Assembly: GCA_003556955.1 (NCBI GenBank)
Contig: PWQB01000362.1
Location: 1-5,861 of the forward strand
Length of the DNA stretch: 5,861 nucleotides
Direction: 5' to 3'
Source of the DNA: Nostocaceae cyanobacterium CSSed10_463m
Lineage (GTDB): Bacteria; Cyanobacteriota; Cyanobacteriia; Cyanobacteriales; Nostocaceae
Shown here in pieces: positions 1 through 5,667 of this stretch. The stretch's first letter is position 1. Each line of letters begins with the position of its first letter. A program made the position numbers and the translations under genes. Below the pieces are notes generated by a model. That model did not search any database, was not told the DNA's origin, and was given only the letters and a program-made list of their open reading frames with translations.

Positions 1-161
1 ACGTCATCTGATTGTAGTAATATCAATGCGTCTGCGCGAATCGGTTCTAAAGATAATTCTTTGGGACTTAACTCTGTCAATTCTACGGGTGTTCCCAATA
101 GCCATGTAGCTAAGTCGGTGGAAAATGTTTCCGCGATGAACTTACAAATATTATCAAACAT
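1..161 (-). CDS. Rpn family nuclease, second tandem copy (5' part only; cut by window edge)
   Basis: This is the start of a second Rpn-type PD-(D/E)XK nuclease gene, continuing beyond the left edge. The 53 complete codons begin MFDNICKFIAETF and reach the conserved RADAL segment with the first catalytic acidic residue (Asp44). The protein is identical, residue for residue, to the N-terminus of the complete gene at 212-1027, although the DNA differs at eight positions, all silent. The start is set by homology and by in-frame stops (TGA, TAA) just upstream. The AGGTGA Shine-Dalgarno candidate sits a long 12 nt from the ATG, as in the other copy. The gene follows its paralogue on the same strand after a 50-bp spacer, so the two may be co-transcribed. 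Whether this copy is intact downstream cannot be seen. Confidence 0.85.
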   Translation of the reverse strand, partial: MFDNICKFIAETFSTDLATWLLGTPVELTELSPKELSLEPIRADALILLQSDD

Positions 162-180
162 GACAAAATTTTATCACCTG
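1..180. repeat. Duplicated Rpn 5' region, copy 1 (partner at 867-1046)
   Basis: These bases align without gaps to 867-1046 at an offset of 866, with 10 mismatches in 180 (about 94% identity). Similarity stops abruptly after 180 (partner 1046), just beyond the shared ribosome binding site, so the duplication unit includes the leader but not the promoter region. The left limit lies outside the window. Confidence 0.9.
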
Positions 181-184
181 ATGA

Positions 185-192
185 GCGATCGC
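185..192. other. HIP1 octamer GCGATCGC in the spacer between the Rpn copies
   Basis: This is an exact copy of the palindromic HIP1 element that is highly over-represented in many cyanobacterial genomes. Three more exact copies lie in the coding regions at 1833-1840, 2929-2936 and 5311-5318. Four in 5.9 kb is far above the random expectation of about one per 65 kb and supports a cyanobacterial source. Confidence 0.9.
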
Positions 193-211
193 TTTTCACC
201 AAGAGACAAAG

Positions 212-439
212 CTATGCTTGAGTATCAGCTTGTTGACTCTGCAACTGTTGCACTAATTCCACAGATAAACCAGTAATTCGAGCGATAGCTGCAATTGTCA
301 TGCCTTCTGCTAGCAAATTGATAGCTACTTCCTGTTTACCTTCCTGTTTACCTTCCTGTTTACCTTCCTGTCTACCTTCCTGTCTACCTTCTTCCAAACC
401 TTCAGTTTTAATCAATTGATAAATGACTGACTCGCGCAT
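212..439 (-). CDS. Candidate internal in-frame gene: C-terminal Rpn antitoxin (RpnS-like, 75 aa)
   Basis: An ATG inside the Rpn gene (codon 197 of the long protein) is preceded by AAGGAAGGATATT, an unusually strong purine-rich ribosome binding site with AAGGA at 4 and again at 8 nt from the start. The product would be 75 residues: MRESVIYQLIKTEG, five EGRQ/EGKQ repeats, then the helix-turn-helix-like tail. In published E. coli work, Rpn C-terminal domains (RpnS) are translated separately from an internal start, dimerise through a helix with variable four-residue repeats, and block the toxic full-length protein. Position, size and repeat content here match that design. This site looks stronger than the one for the full-length protein, which fits an antitoxin made in excess. 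Translation is inferred from sequence only; the GGAAGGAT could also be chance Arg-Lys-Asp coding. Confidence 0.55.
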   Translation of the reverse strand: MRESVIYQLIKTEGLEEGRQEGRQEGKQEGKQEGKQEVAINLLAEGMTIAAIARITGLSVELVQQLQSQQADTQA

Positions 440-1027
440 AATATCCTTCCTTAGTAAGCGTTGAATCACATCTTGTTTCAATACTAACCCAGCTAAAACT
501 GCTGTGGATGCTGCTAGGTTACTTTGCATTCGCCGATCACTAATATTGTTAATTTCATTAGCCACGGCTTGCAATGTATTGGTTTGATTATTTGTATTAC
601 TCAATACCGCAAAAGGAAGTAACCCCGGTACTCTCAAAAATACTTCTGTTGGTTCTTCCCACAGGCGAATTACTGTAAATTCATGGTGTAGACCATCGAT
701 ACTAAATGTATTTTTATACACCTCTTCTGATTTTGTCTCAGTCAGATAAATCACCACTTGACGCATTCGTTTGTGGGGAAAGCGCCGATATACTCGTAGG
801 CGATAGTCCGCCATGCGAAAGGGAATAGACGCATCAGGTTGAGTCTGAAATTCCAGATGTAGAACCACGTCATCTGATTGCAGTAGTATTAACGCGTCTG
901 CGCGAATCGGTTCTAACGATAATTCTTTGGGACTTAACTCGGTCAATTCTACTGGTGTTCCCAATAGCCATGTAGCTAAGTCGGTTGAAAATGTTTCCGC
1001 GATGAACTTACAAATATTATCAAACAT
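212..1027 (-). CDS. Rpn family recombination-promoting nuclease / putative transposase (full-length, RpnL-like)
   Basis: This 271-aa protein has the architecture of the Rpn (PD-(D/E)XK, formerly transposase_31-like) family. The N-terminal nuclease core holds Asp44 in RADAL and the Glu59-Phe-Gln61 motif in LHLEFQTQ, the E-x-Q form of the usual E-x-K. It is followed by MADYRLRVYRRFP and VVIYLTET. A middle helical part follows (about 145-196), then IMRESVIYQ (196-204), five four-residue repeats EGRQ/EGKQ (213-232), and a short helix-turn-helix-like end (LLAEGMTIAAIARITGLS, 238-255). Known members cut DNA, stimulate RecA-independent recombination, and in E. coli act as anti-phage toxins held in check by their own C-terminal product. 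A TGA lies in frame 15-17 nt upstream of the ATG, so the start is secure. AGGTGA lies 12 nt before it, which suggests modest translation. The domain calls are motif-based; the defence role is inferred. Confidence 0.9.
   Translation of the reverse strand: MFDNICKFIAETFSTDLATWLLGTPVELTELSPKELSLEPIRADALILLQSDDVVLHLEFQTQPDASIPFRMADYRLRVYRRFPHKRMRQVVIYLTETKSEEVYKNTFSIDGLHHEFTVIRLWEEPTEVFLRVPGLLPFAVLSNTNNQTNTLQAVANEINNISDRRMQSNLAASTAVLAGLVLKQDVIQRLLRKDIMRESVIYQLIKTEGLEEGRQEGRQEGKQEGKQEGKQEVAINLLAEGMTIAAIARITGLSVELVQQLQSQQADTQA
329..388 (-). repeat. Five tandem 12-bp repeats inside the Rpn coding sequence
   Basis: On the plus strand five perfect-length 12-bp units (TTCCTGTTTACC three times, TTCCTGTCTACC twice) run head to tail. 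Read on the coding strand they give two EGRQ and three EGKQ units, residues 213-232. Because 12 is divisible by 3, gain or loss of a unit keeps the reading frame. In Rpn proteins the number of such four-residue repeats is known to vary between strains and lies in the dimerising helix of the C-terminal domain. Confidence 0.9.
444..452 (-). promoter_or_regulatory. Strong internal ribosome binding site (AAGGAAGGA) for the RpnS-like product
   Basis: On the minus strand the sequence reads AAGGAAGGA, then TATT, then ATG. Two overlapping AAGGA matches to the anti-Shine-Dalgarno sequence give spacings of 4 and 8 nt. It lies within codons for Leu-Arg-Lys-Asp of the long protein. Confidence 0.5.
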
Positions 1028-1046
1028 GAAAAAATTGTATCACCTG
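867..1046. repeat. Duplicated Rpn 5' region, copy 2 (partner at 1-180)
   Basis: This is the 5' end and leader of the complete Rpn gene, matching the start of the neighbouring copy. Eight differences fall in coding sequence, all silent, and two in the 19-nt leader. Beyond 1046 the sequence has no counterpart near the other copy. Confidence 0.9.
1040..1045 (-). promoter_or_regulatory. Long-spaced Shine-Dalgarno (AGGTGA) of the full-length Rpn gene
   Basis: AGGTGA lies 12 nt before the ATG at 1027, farther than the usual 5-9 nt. The same motif and spacing occur before the second copy (174-179 before the ATG at 161), inside a leader that matches at 17 of 19 positions. The TGA within the motif is in frame with the gene, so translation cannot start further upstream. 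Confidence 0.5.
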
Positions 1047-1120
1047 AAATACCAAAAAGGTAAGTAAGTTGGAGAGAATAAACCTCACTATGTGAAAAAA
1101 TGTAAAAATATTGTAATTTA

Positions 1121-1158
1121 GCTCGTAGTAAGGGCTTTAGCCCTTTAGTCCTGACTAC
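1121..1158. repeat. Short hairpin-forming dispersed repeat
   Basis: The core AAGGGCTTTAGCCCTT (1130-1145) is a 7-bp stem with a two-base centre. AGTC-CT-GACT (1147-1156) forms a second small hairpin, and GTAGT (1125-1129) pairs with ACTAC (1154-1158). It resembles a small palindromic repeat I recall from many cyanobacterial intergenic regions. The structure is seen directly; the family identity is recollection. Confidence 0.6.
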
Positions 1159-1181
1159 AAACCTTTAATTAGTGACGACGA

Positions 1182-1234
1182 CTTACTTAAACAAACAAGT
1201 ATGATTAACCAGAACTTACTCAGTTCTCCTTAGA
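1182..1234. repeat. 53-bp direct repeat with internal hairpin, copy A
   Basis: It matches 1481-1533 at 49 of 53 positions without gaps. Inside, AGAACT (1211-1216) and AGTTCT (1222-1227) form a 6-bp stem around the loop TACTC. Both copies end at the same sequence, CTCCTTAGA. The two copies bracket 246 bp made of other repeats. Confidence 0.8.
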
Positions 1235-1276
1235 GGATGTTTTAAAAGTAGTTGGCTGTAATGTTAAGCACGAGTT

Positions 1277-1302
1277 GATCCCCCCTAGCCCCCCTTAAAA
1301 AG
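1277..1302. repeat. C-tract dispersed repeat (two C6 runs around TAG)
   Basis: GATC is followed by six C, TAG, six C and TTAAAAAG. This C-rich/G-rich motif is familiar from intergenic DNA of filamentous cyanobacteria. A related pattern (CCCCCTAAATCCCCCAA) occurs inside the element at the right end of the window. No partner forming a hairpin is visible next to it. Confidence 0.5.
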
Positions 1303-1307
1303 TAAAT

Positions 1308-1394
1308 GTAGGTTGGGTTGAGGCTTTGGGAAACCCAACTTTATCCCATATTTAGTTTGCTGCGTTGGGTTGCGCTGCGCTTAACCCAACCTAC
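1308..1394. repeat. 87-bp nested palindromic repeat (GTAGGTTGGGTT ends)
   Basis: The ends are a perfect 12-bp inverted repeat: GTAGGTTGGGTT at 1308-1319 and AACCCAACCTAC at 1383-1394. Inside, GTTGGGTT/AACCCAAC occur as two local hairpins as well (1312-1319 with 1332-1339, and 1364-1371 with 1383-1390), so the element can fold as one long hairpin or as two adjacent ones. It resembles a common cyanobacterial intergenic repeat. No coding potential is visible. Confidence 0.75.
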
Positions 1395-1396
1395 TT

Positions 1397-1478
1397 CTTA
1401 CGCATAATTCAGGGAAAAACGAACCACAGAGGCGCAGAGTACACGGAGAAATGAGGGTTTGAGAGGTTTTTGCGTAAG
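1397..1478. repeat. 82-bp repeat with 8-bp inverted ends, containing a CACAGAGGCGCAGAG motif
   Basis: CTTACGCA (1397-1404) and TGCGTAAG (1471-1478) are perfect inverted repeats. Between them is AACCACAGAGGCGCAGAG followed by TACACGGAGAA (about 1422-1450), a motif I recognise as dispersed in filamentous cyanobacterial genomes. Whether the two parts form one mobile unit or are separate repeats side by side cannot be decided from one copy. Confidence 0.5.
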
Positions 1479-1480
1479 TC

Positions 1481-1533
1481 CTAACTTGAACAAACAAGTA
1501 TGACTAACTAGAACTTACTCAGTTCTCCTTAGA
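1481..1533. repeat. 53-bp direct repeat with internal hairpin, copy B (39 bp before the PMT gene)
   Basis: This is the partner of 1182-1234. The hairpin AGAACT-TACTC-AGTTCT lies at 1510-1526. Because the repeat ends 39 bp before the mannosyltransferase start, it may fall in that gene's 5' leader or promoter region. No separate promoter motif in 1534-1572 is convincing. Confidence 0.75.
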
Positions 1534-1572
1534 TCAACTTAAAAGAATCAAAGCAAATTTAATTATTGACAA

Positions 1573-3108
1573 ATGACTAAAAAGTGGTTCCAAATTGGTT
1601 TATTAAGTCTCTTTATTCTATCACTGTGCTTACGCTTTTGGGGATTAGAACGATTTAATACTTTAGTATTTGATGAAGTTTACTACGCCAAATTTGGTAA
1701 TAACTATCTGACTCAGACCCCATTTTTTAATGTCCATCCACCATTGAGCCAATATATTATCGCCATTGGTATCTGGATTGGTAGTCATTTTCATTTTGGA
1801 CAAGAGACTGTAAATGAACTTACAGGATCAGTGCGATCGCCTTGGAGTTATCGTTGGTTAAATGCCCTCACAGGCTCTTTCATTCCTGTAATTGTCGCTG
1901 GTATTGCCTATCAATTAAATCGCCGTTATCGCTTTGCTTTACTGGCAGGTTTATTTACAGCTTGTGATGGTTTATTTTTAGTAGAATCTCGTTATGCTTT
2001 AAATAATATTTATATTGTCATTTTTGGTTTATTAGGGCAATGGTTTTTTCTATTAGCATTAAATAACCAAAATCAACAACGTTTTTGGTACTTAGTTCTT
2101 GCTGGAATAAATTTTGGAGCATCAGTCGGGACTAAGTGGAATGGATTATGGTTTTTGTTAGGTGCTTATTTTATTTGGATAGCAGCTTATCTAATTCGGG
2201 GTATCCAATGTTTTCCTCATACTTCAATTCGCCTCACATCCCCTGCCACATTAATCAGAAAAAGCCAGATTTTTTTTAGTGAATGGTATTGCCAATGGAG
2301 GAATCACAATCAAACATCCCCAGAAGTTGCCGTTCAGACACCACTACAAAATCTGACGCAAATCAAGATTTGGCAAATGCTATTTTATTTGGGAATTATC
2401 CCGGCTATAGTTTACAGCATCATTTGGATTCCTCATCTCCAACTAGATAGAAGATATGGATTTATTGCAGTACATCAGAAAATTTTAAGCTATCACCTCC
2501 ATATTGGTGGAAATAGTGCCAACATTCATCCTTACTGTGCTGCATGGTATCAATGGCCGTTAATGAATCGACCCATTGCCTATTATTATCAAACAGTTGA
2601 AAATGCTAATCAACCATTTTCTGTAGTGGAGCCTCCTTTATCTCATACCTCAGAGAAAGTGATTTATGATGTCCACGCAATGGGGAATCCTTTTTTGTGG
2701 TGGTTTGGTGTTGCCGCTATTTTGTTTTTAGCCGTGATGCTGGTGTTACAAGTTGTAATACCTTGGTGGCAACAAAAGCATTTTTCTTTCCCGGCAAATC
2801 TGGCTGTTGATACTTGGATTGCCTTATACTTAGTTATAAATTATGCTGCCAACTTATTACCTTGGGTAAAAGTTACAAGGTGCGTTTTTATATACCACTA
2901 TATGAGTGCTGTGGTATTTGTATTTTTAGCGATCGCCTGGTTTGTAGATCAGTGTCTTAGCAGTTATTACCGAGCTATTCGAGCAGTAGGTGTGACAATA
3001 ACATTCCTAATTTTAGCCGCATTCATTTTTTGGATGCCGCTATATTTAGGCTTACCCCTATCGCCAGAAGGTTTCAAAATCCGAATGTGGTTTAACACTT
3101 GGATTTGA
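1573..3108 (+). CDS. Polyprenyl-phosphate-mannose protein mannosyltransferase (GT39/PMT family) membrane protein
   Basis: This 511-aa protein has about eleven hydrophobic segments and the PMT-family signatures: FDEVYYAKF with the acidic pair Asp34-Glu35 in the first extracytoplasmic loop, NVHPPLSQY (53-61), and LVESRYALNN (136-145), which corresponds to the family's SRxxLLD region. Further on are HPYCAAWYQWPLMNRP (319-334) and a C-terminal helix bundle ending IRMWFNTWI. PMTs sit in the cytoplasmic membrane and move mannose from a lipid-phosphate carrier to Ser/Thr of proteins being exported. The actual sugar and acceptor here are unknown. A hydrophilic stretch at about 212-264 lies between membrane segments. 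The length is near that of bacterial PMTs. A TGA in frame at 1567-1569 fixes the start as 1573 or later, but no Shine-Dalgarno is visible. It is transcribed alone, facing the convergent gene at 3150-3638. Confidence 0.88.
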   Translation: MTKKWFQIGLLSLFILSLCLRFWGLERFNTLVFDEVYYAKFGNNYLTQTPFFNVHPPLSQYIIAIGIWIGSHFHFGQETVNELTGSVRSPWSYRWLNALTGSFIPVIVAGIAYQLNRRYRFALLAGLFTACDGLFLVESRYALNNIYIVIFGLLGQWFFLLALNNQNQQRFWYLVLAGINFGASVGTKWNGLWFLLGAYFIWIAAYLIRGIQCFPHTSIRLTSPATLIRKSQIFFSEWYCQWRNHNQTSPEVAVQTPLQNLTQIKIWQMLFYLGIIPAIVYSIIWIPHLQLDRRYGFIAVHQKILSYHLHIGGNSANIHPYCAAWYQWPLMNRPIAYYYQTVENANQPFSVVEPPLSHTSEKVIYDVHAMGNPFLWWFGVAAILFLAVMLVLQVVIPWWQQKHFSFPANLAVDTWIALYLVINYAANLLPWVKVTRCVFIYHYMSAVVFVFLAIAWFVDQCLSSYYRAIRAVGVTITFLILAAFIFWMPLYLGLPLSPEGFKIRMWFNTWI

Positions 3109-3149
3109 ACAAGGCATCACATAGCACTTTACAGTCAATCCAGCAATGT

Positions 3150-3638
3150 TTAATCGTCAGGTAAATTAGCAAATGCCTGACTAACTAAATCCCTAGTTTT
3201 ATTTTCCAAACACTGCCAATCCACCTCACCCGCCTCATCAATTAAACTAGTATCAATATTTACAGATTCACTGACGGGGGAGTAATCTATAAAACATACC
3301 TGATAACAAATTTCCCACAAATCTATACTCACCTGATGCTGTTGACGTTGCAAACGCAGATGATATCCTGGATGGGGCATTGGCAGATCGGTAAGAGTTG
3401 CTCTAATTTCATCTGCTTGTTCTAAAGTAGCAGTTTCCATTTCTTGCAATAGCTGAGTTACCAAAGCTTTAATTTCATCAGTGGTGTTAGCTGGCCAAAT
3501 CAGAACATCATGGTAAGTTCCCTTCCAAGTAGACGTGTCAAGATGCTTGCGAATATTATCGACAACACGAATAAACGCAGGTTGCATGAGGAGTTCAGCC
3601 TGCTGCCATGTAACGGGGTTAGTTATTCTCGGTGGCAT
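3150..3638 (-). CDS. Uncharacterised soluble 162-aa protein
   Basis: I do not recognise a named family. The protein is soluble and acidic, without signal peptide or membrane segment. It begins MPPRITNPVTWQQAELLMQP. A predicted helix-rich stretch (TTDEIKALVTQLLQEMETA, about 52-70, then LEQADEIRATLTDL) is followed by a probably beta-rich part (GYHLRLQRQQHQVSIDLW, about 91-108; two Cys at 111 and 115) and a helical acidic end. Codon use and composition look like those of its neighbours, and the frame is open over its whole length, which supports a real gene. The ATG at 3638 is preceded in frame by TAG (3657-3659), so the start is well limited, though no clear Shine-Dalgarno is seen. It is convergent with the PMT gene (41-bp gap) and divergent from the kinase. 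Confidence 0.75.
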   Translation of the reverse strand: MPPRITNPVTWQQAELLMQPAFIRVVDNIRKHLDTSTWKGTYHDVLIWPANTTDEIKALVTQLLQEMETATLEQADEIRATLTDLPMPHPGYHLRLQRQQHQVSIDLWEICYQVCFIDYSPVSESVNIDTSLIDEAGEVDWQCLENKTRDLVSQAFANLPDD

Positions 3639-3801
3639 TGGTAATATACAGGGACACTAAATGACAAATAAACCGTCTAAGTTGATTAAAAAGCTAATTT
3701 TTTAGTTTAAATCTTTATCCCAAGATAGCGGATTTCATGTAAAAAAATTGGGAGATACTTATTATCAGCAAAAAATTAAGTAAGAACTCTGAGGGGAAAA
3801 T
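3639..3801. promoter_or_regulatory. AT-rich divergent intergenic region holding both promoters
   Basis: These 163 bp separate two divergent genes and must contain the promoter of the 162-aa protein gene and probably that of the kinase. A TATTAT at 3760-3765 could be a -10 box for the kinase, but no good -35 is found at the right distance. CTAA-TTTT-TTAG around 3694-3705 is a weak symmetric AT stretch. No operator or riboswitch is recognised. Confidence 0.45.
3791..3796 (+). promoter_or_regulatory. Ribosome binding site of the kinase gene (GAGGGG)
   Basis: GAGG (3791-3794) lies 7 nt before the ATG at 3802. An in-frame TGA at 3790-3792 overlaps it, so the start codon is fixed. Confidence 0.75.
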
Positions 3802-5637
3802 ATGATCGGCAAGCTACTAGACCATCGTTACCAAGTGATTCGAGTCCTGGCTCAAGGGGGATTTGGTCAAACCTATATTGCCCAAGATACCAGACGACCA
3901 GGCAACCCTGTATGCGTTGTGAAACACCTCAAGCCTGCAACTTCTGATCCCAGAGTTTTTGAGACAGCCAAGCGTTTATTTAACAGCGAAGCTGAAACCC
4001 TCGAAAATTTGGGCAATCATGACCAGATACCCAGGCTACTGGCTTACTTTGATGAAAACCAAGAATTTTATTTAGTTCAAGAGTTTATTGCCGGACAAAC
4101 CTTAGCAGAGGAACTCATCCCCGGTCAGCCTTGGAGTGAAAGCCAAGTCATAGAACTATTGCAGGGAGTTCTGGAAATCCTGGAGTTTGTTCATAGCCAA
4201 GGCGTAATTCACCGGGATATTAAGCCAGATAATATTATCCGTCGTGCTTGTGATCAGAAATTAGTCTTAGTGGATTTTGGGGCAGTCAAGCAGTTAAGAT
4301 TACCAATGGTAACCGTTGGTGGGCAACCTACAGCGACAGTTGCCATTGGCACTCCCGGCTACATACCTACAGAACAAGGGCAAGGTAAACCCCGTCCCAA
4401 CAGTGATATTTATTCTCTAGGCATTATTGCGATTCAAGCACTAACAGGAGTAACCGCAGTTGAATTACAAGAAGATCCCAATACGGGAGAACTGCTGTGG
4501 CAGCATTTAGCACAGGTCAATTATCGGTTGGCAGCACTGCTGACTAAAATGGTGCGCTATCACTTCAAAGACCGCTACCAGACCGCCACAGAAGCACTGC
4601 AAGCTTGTATCAGCACGACTCAGCCAGTATTTGCACCTGCCACACCTCCAGAAACTTCTCACAATCAGCACTACCAACCCGCTAAATCTTTATCTCAAGT
4701 ATCCCCACAAAAAACCGTTGCAGTCGCGCCAGCAAACCCTGTTTCTGCTCAACCAGTTCGTCAAGAATCTCACAAATTTGACCCTTGGCCGTTCTTAATT
4801 GGCTTATTTTTAGCAGGTGGGTCGGCAGCTTTGGCTACCAATATCTATCCCACTATCAGCAATTTAACGGCTAATTTAACGGGGAATGATACCGCAACAG
4901 ATAAATGTTTAGCTGTGGTTGCAGGTAATTCTAATATTCGTTCTGAACCTAGCTCGATTAATTCTGATACTATCGTGCAAACAGTTAGTAAAAATACTGG
5001 GTTTGAGGTGACTGGTAAGCGTACACAAAGAGGTTGGGTACAAGTTAAAGTCAACTCTGGTGGTTTAGCTTGGGCGCACCTAGACGTAATTACCAATAAT
5101 GAACAGTGGGTTCCTTGCCTGAGAGATAAAGGTATTGCGATTAATACAGTCGATGATAGTAATTTGATTGCAGCTCGACCGATTCCTCAGCCTAGACCAC
5201 AACCTACACCAGAAGCTACAGATACACCTGAGCAATTAGAATCTAGTGATCATAGTGAAAAAATTATAGCAGAAGCTCAACAAAAGTATGAATCAGGTGA
5301 TTTGCGAGGTGCGATCGCTTTGCTGCGGTCTATTCCTGGTCATGCTTCTTCTGGCTTAAAAGAGACAGTGGCTATGATTAATCAGTGGCAAAAGGATTGG
5401 GCTAAGGCTGAGGAGTTATTTAATGAAATTAATCAGGCTATAGATAATGGTGAGTGGGATAAAGTTTTAGATTATAAAAGTCATGCCGAAAAGTTTCCCA
5501 ATACTCAATACTGGCGCAATAAAATCCAGCTGTTATTTCAAGAAGCTGATGAAAATTTGACAAAAGATGCATCACCATCAGTAATTCCCCAGGCTGAGAA
5601 AACATCTGCATCAGAGACTAGTAGTGATCATGATTGA
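3802..5637 (+). CDS. Membrane-anchored Ser/Thr protein kinase with SH3-like domain and helical C-terminus
   Basis: This 611-aa Hanks-type kinase phosphorylates proteins on Ser/Thr. All key motifs are present: glycine loop QGGFGQTY (18-25), Lys41 in VCVVKHL, HRDIKPDN (137-144) with catalytic Asp139, DFG (158-160), GTPGYIPTEQ (183-192), SDIYSLG (201-207) and the closing Arg258 in FKDRYQTA. The kinase domain (about 10-270) is followed by a Pro/Gln-rich linker, one membrane helix (PFLIGLFLAGGSAALA, 330-345), a bacterial SH3-like domain (about 369-430, NIRSEPSSINSDTI...GWVQVKV..GGLAWAHLDVI), a Pro-rich spacer (460-471), and a helical TPR-like part (about 484-586). With no N-terminal signal, the kinase should face the cytoplasm and the SH3/helical part the periplasm, suggesting a receptor that senses the envelope. 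The substrate is unknown. It has its own Shine-Dalgarno and appears monocistronic. Confidence 0.93.
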   Translation: MIGKLLDHRYQVIRVLAQGGFGQTYIAQDTRRPGNPVCVVKHLKPATSDPRVFETAKRLFNSEAETLENLGNHDQIPRLLAYFDENQEFYLVQEFIAGQTLAEELIPGQPWSESQVIELLQGVLEILEFVHSQGVIHRDIKPDNIIRRACDQKLVLVDFGAVKQLRLPMVTVGGQPTATVAIGTPGYIPTEQGQGKPRPNSDIYSLGIIAIQALTGVTAVELQEDPNTGELLWQHLAQVNYRLAALLTKMVRYHFKDRYQTATEALQACISTTQPVFAPATPPETSHNQHYQPAKSLSQVSPQKTVAVAPANPVSAQPVRQESHKFDPWPFLIGLFLAGGSAALATNIYPTISNLTANLTGNDTATDKCLAVVAGNSNIRSEPSSINSDTIVQTVSKNTGFEVTGKRTQRGWVQVKVNSGGLAWAHLDVITNNEQWVPCLRDKGIAINTVDDSNLIAARPIPQPRPQPTPEATDTPEQLESSDHSEKIIAEAQQKYESGDLRGAIALLRSIPGHASSGLKETVAMINQWQKDWAKAEELFNEINQAIDNGEWDKVLDYKSHAEKFPNTQYWRNKIQLLFQEADENLTKDASPSVIPQAEKTSASETSSDHD

Positions 5638-5660
5638 TCTCCAGCCCCAACCCTATTTTT

Positions 5661-5667
5661 ACCAAGG
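5661..5667. repeat. Target-site duplication of the MITE-like element, left (ACCAAGG)
   Basis: This 7-bp direct repeat abuts the left terminal inverted repeat; its partner is 5801-5807. It lies 23 bp after the kinase stop codon. Confidence 0.65.

Noticed and set aside
61..276. Plus-strand open frame of 71 codons
   Set aside because: It lies opposite the start of the left Rpn copy and the end of the complete one, has no ribosome binding site, and encodes nothing recognisable. It is a shadow of the conserved minus-strand genes.
1121..1533. CRISPR array
   Set aside because: The repeats are of several unrelated kinds, there is no regular spacing with unique spacers, and no cas gene is present.
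2270..2277. Run of eight T in the PMT gene as a programmed frameshift site
   Set aside because: The frame is intact on both sides and both parts belong to one PMT protein; the run lies in the variable hydrophilic loop and needs no special explanation.
3109..3149. Bidirectional terminator between the convergent genes
   Set aside because: No GC-rich stem followed by a T run is visible in the 41-bp gap.
3748..3765. TTGGGA ... TATTAT as a -35/-10 promoter pair for the kinase
   Set aside because: The gap is only 6 nt, far too short for a sigma-70 promoter; only the TATTAT remains as a weak candidate.
4845..5096. Minus-strand open frame of 83 codons inside the kinase gene
   Set aside because: It is antisense to the SH3-like domain, lacks a start signal, and its composition reflects the overlapping kinase codons.
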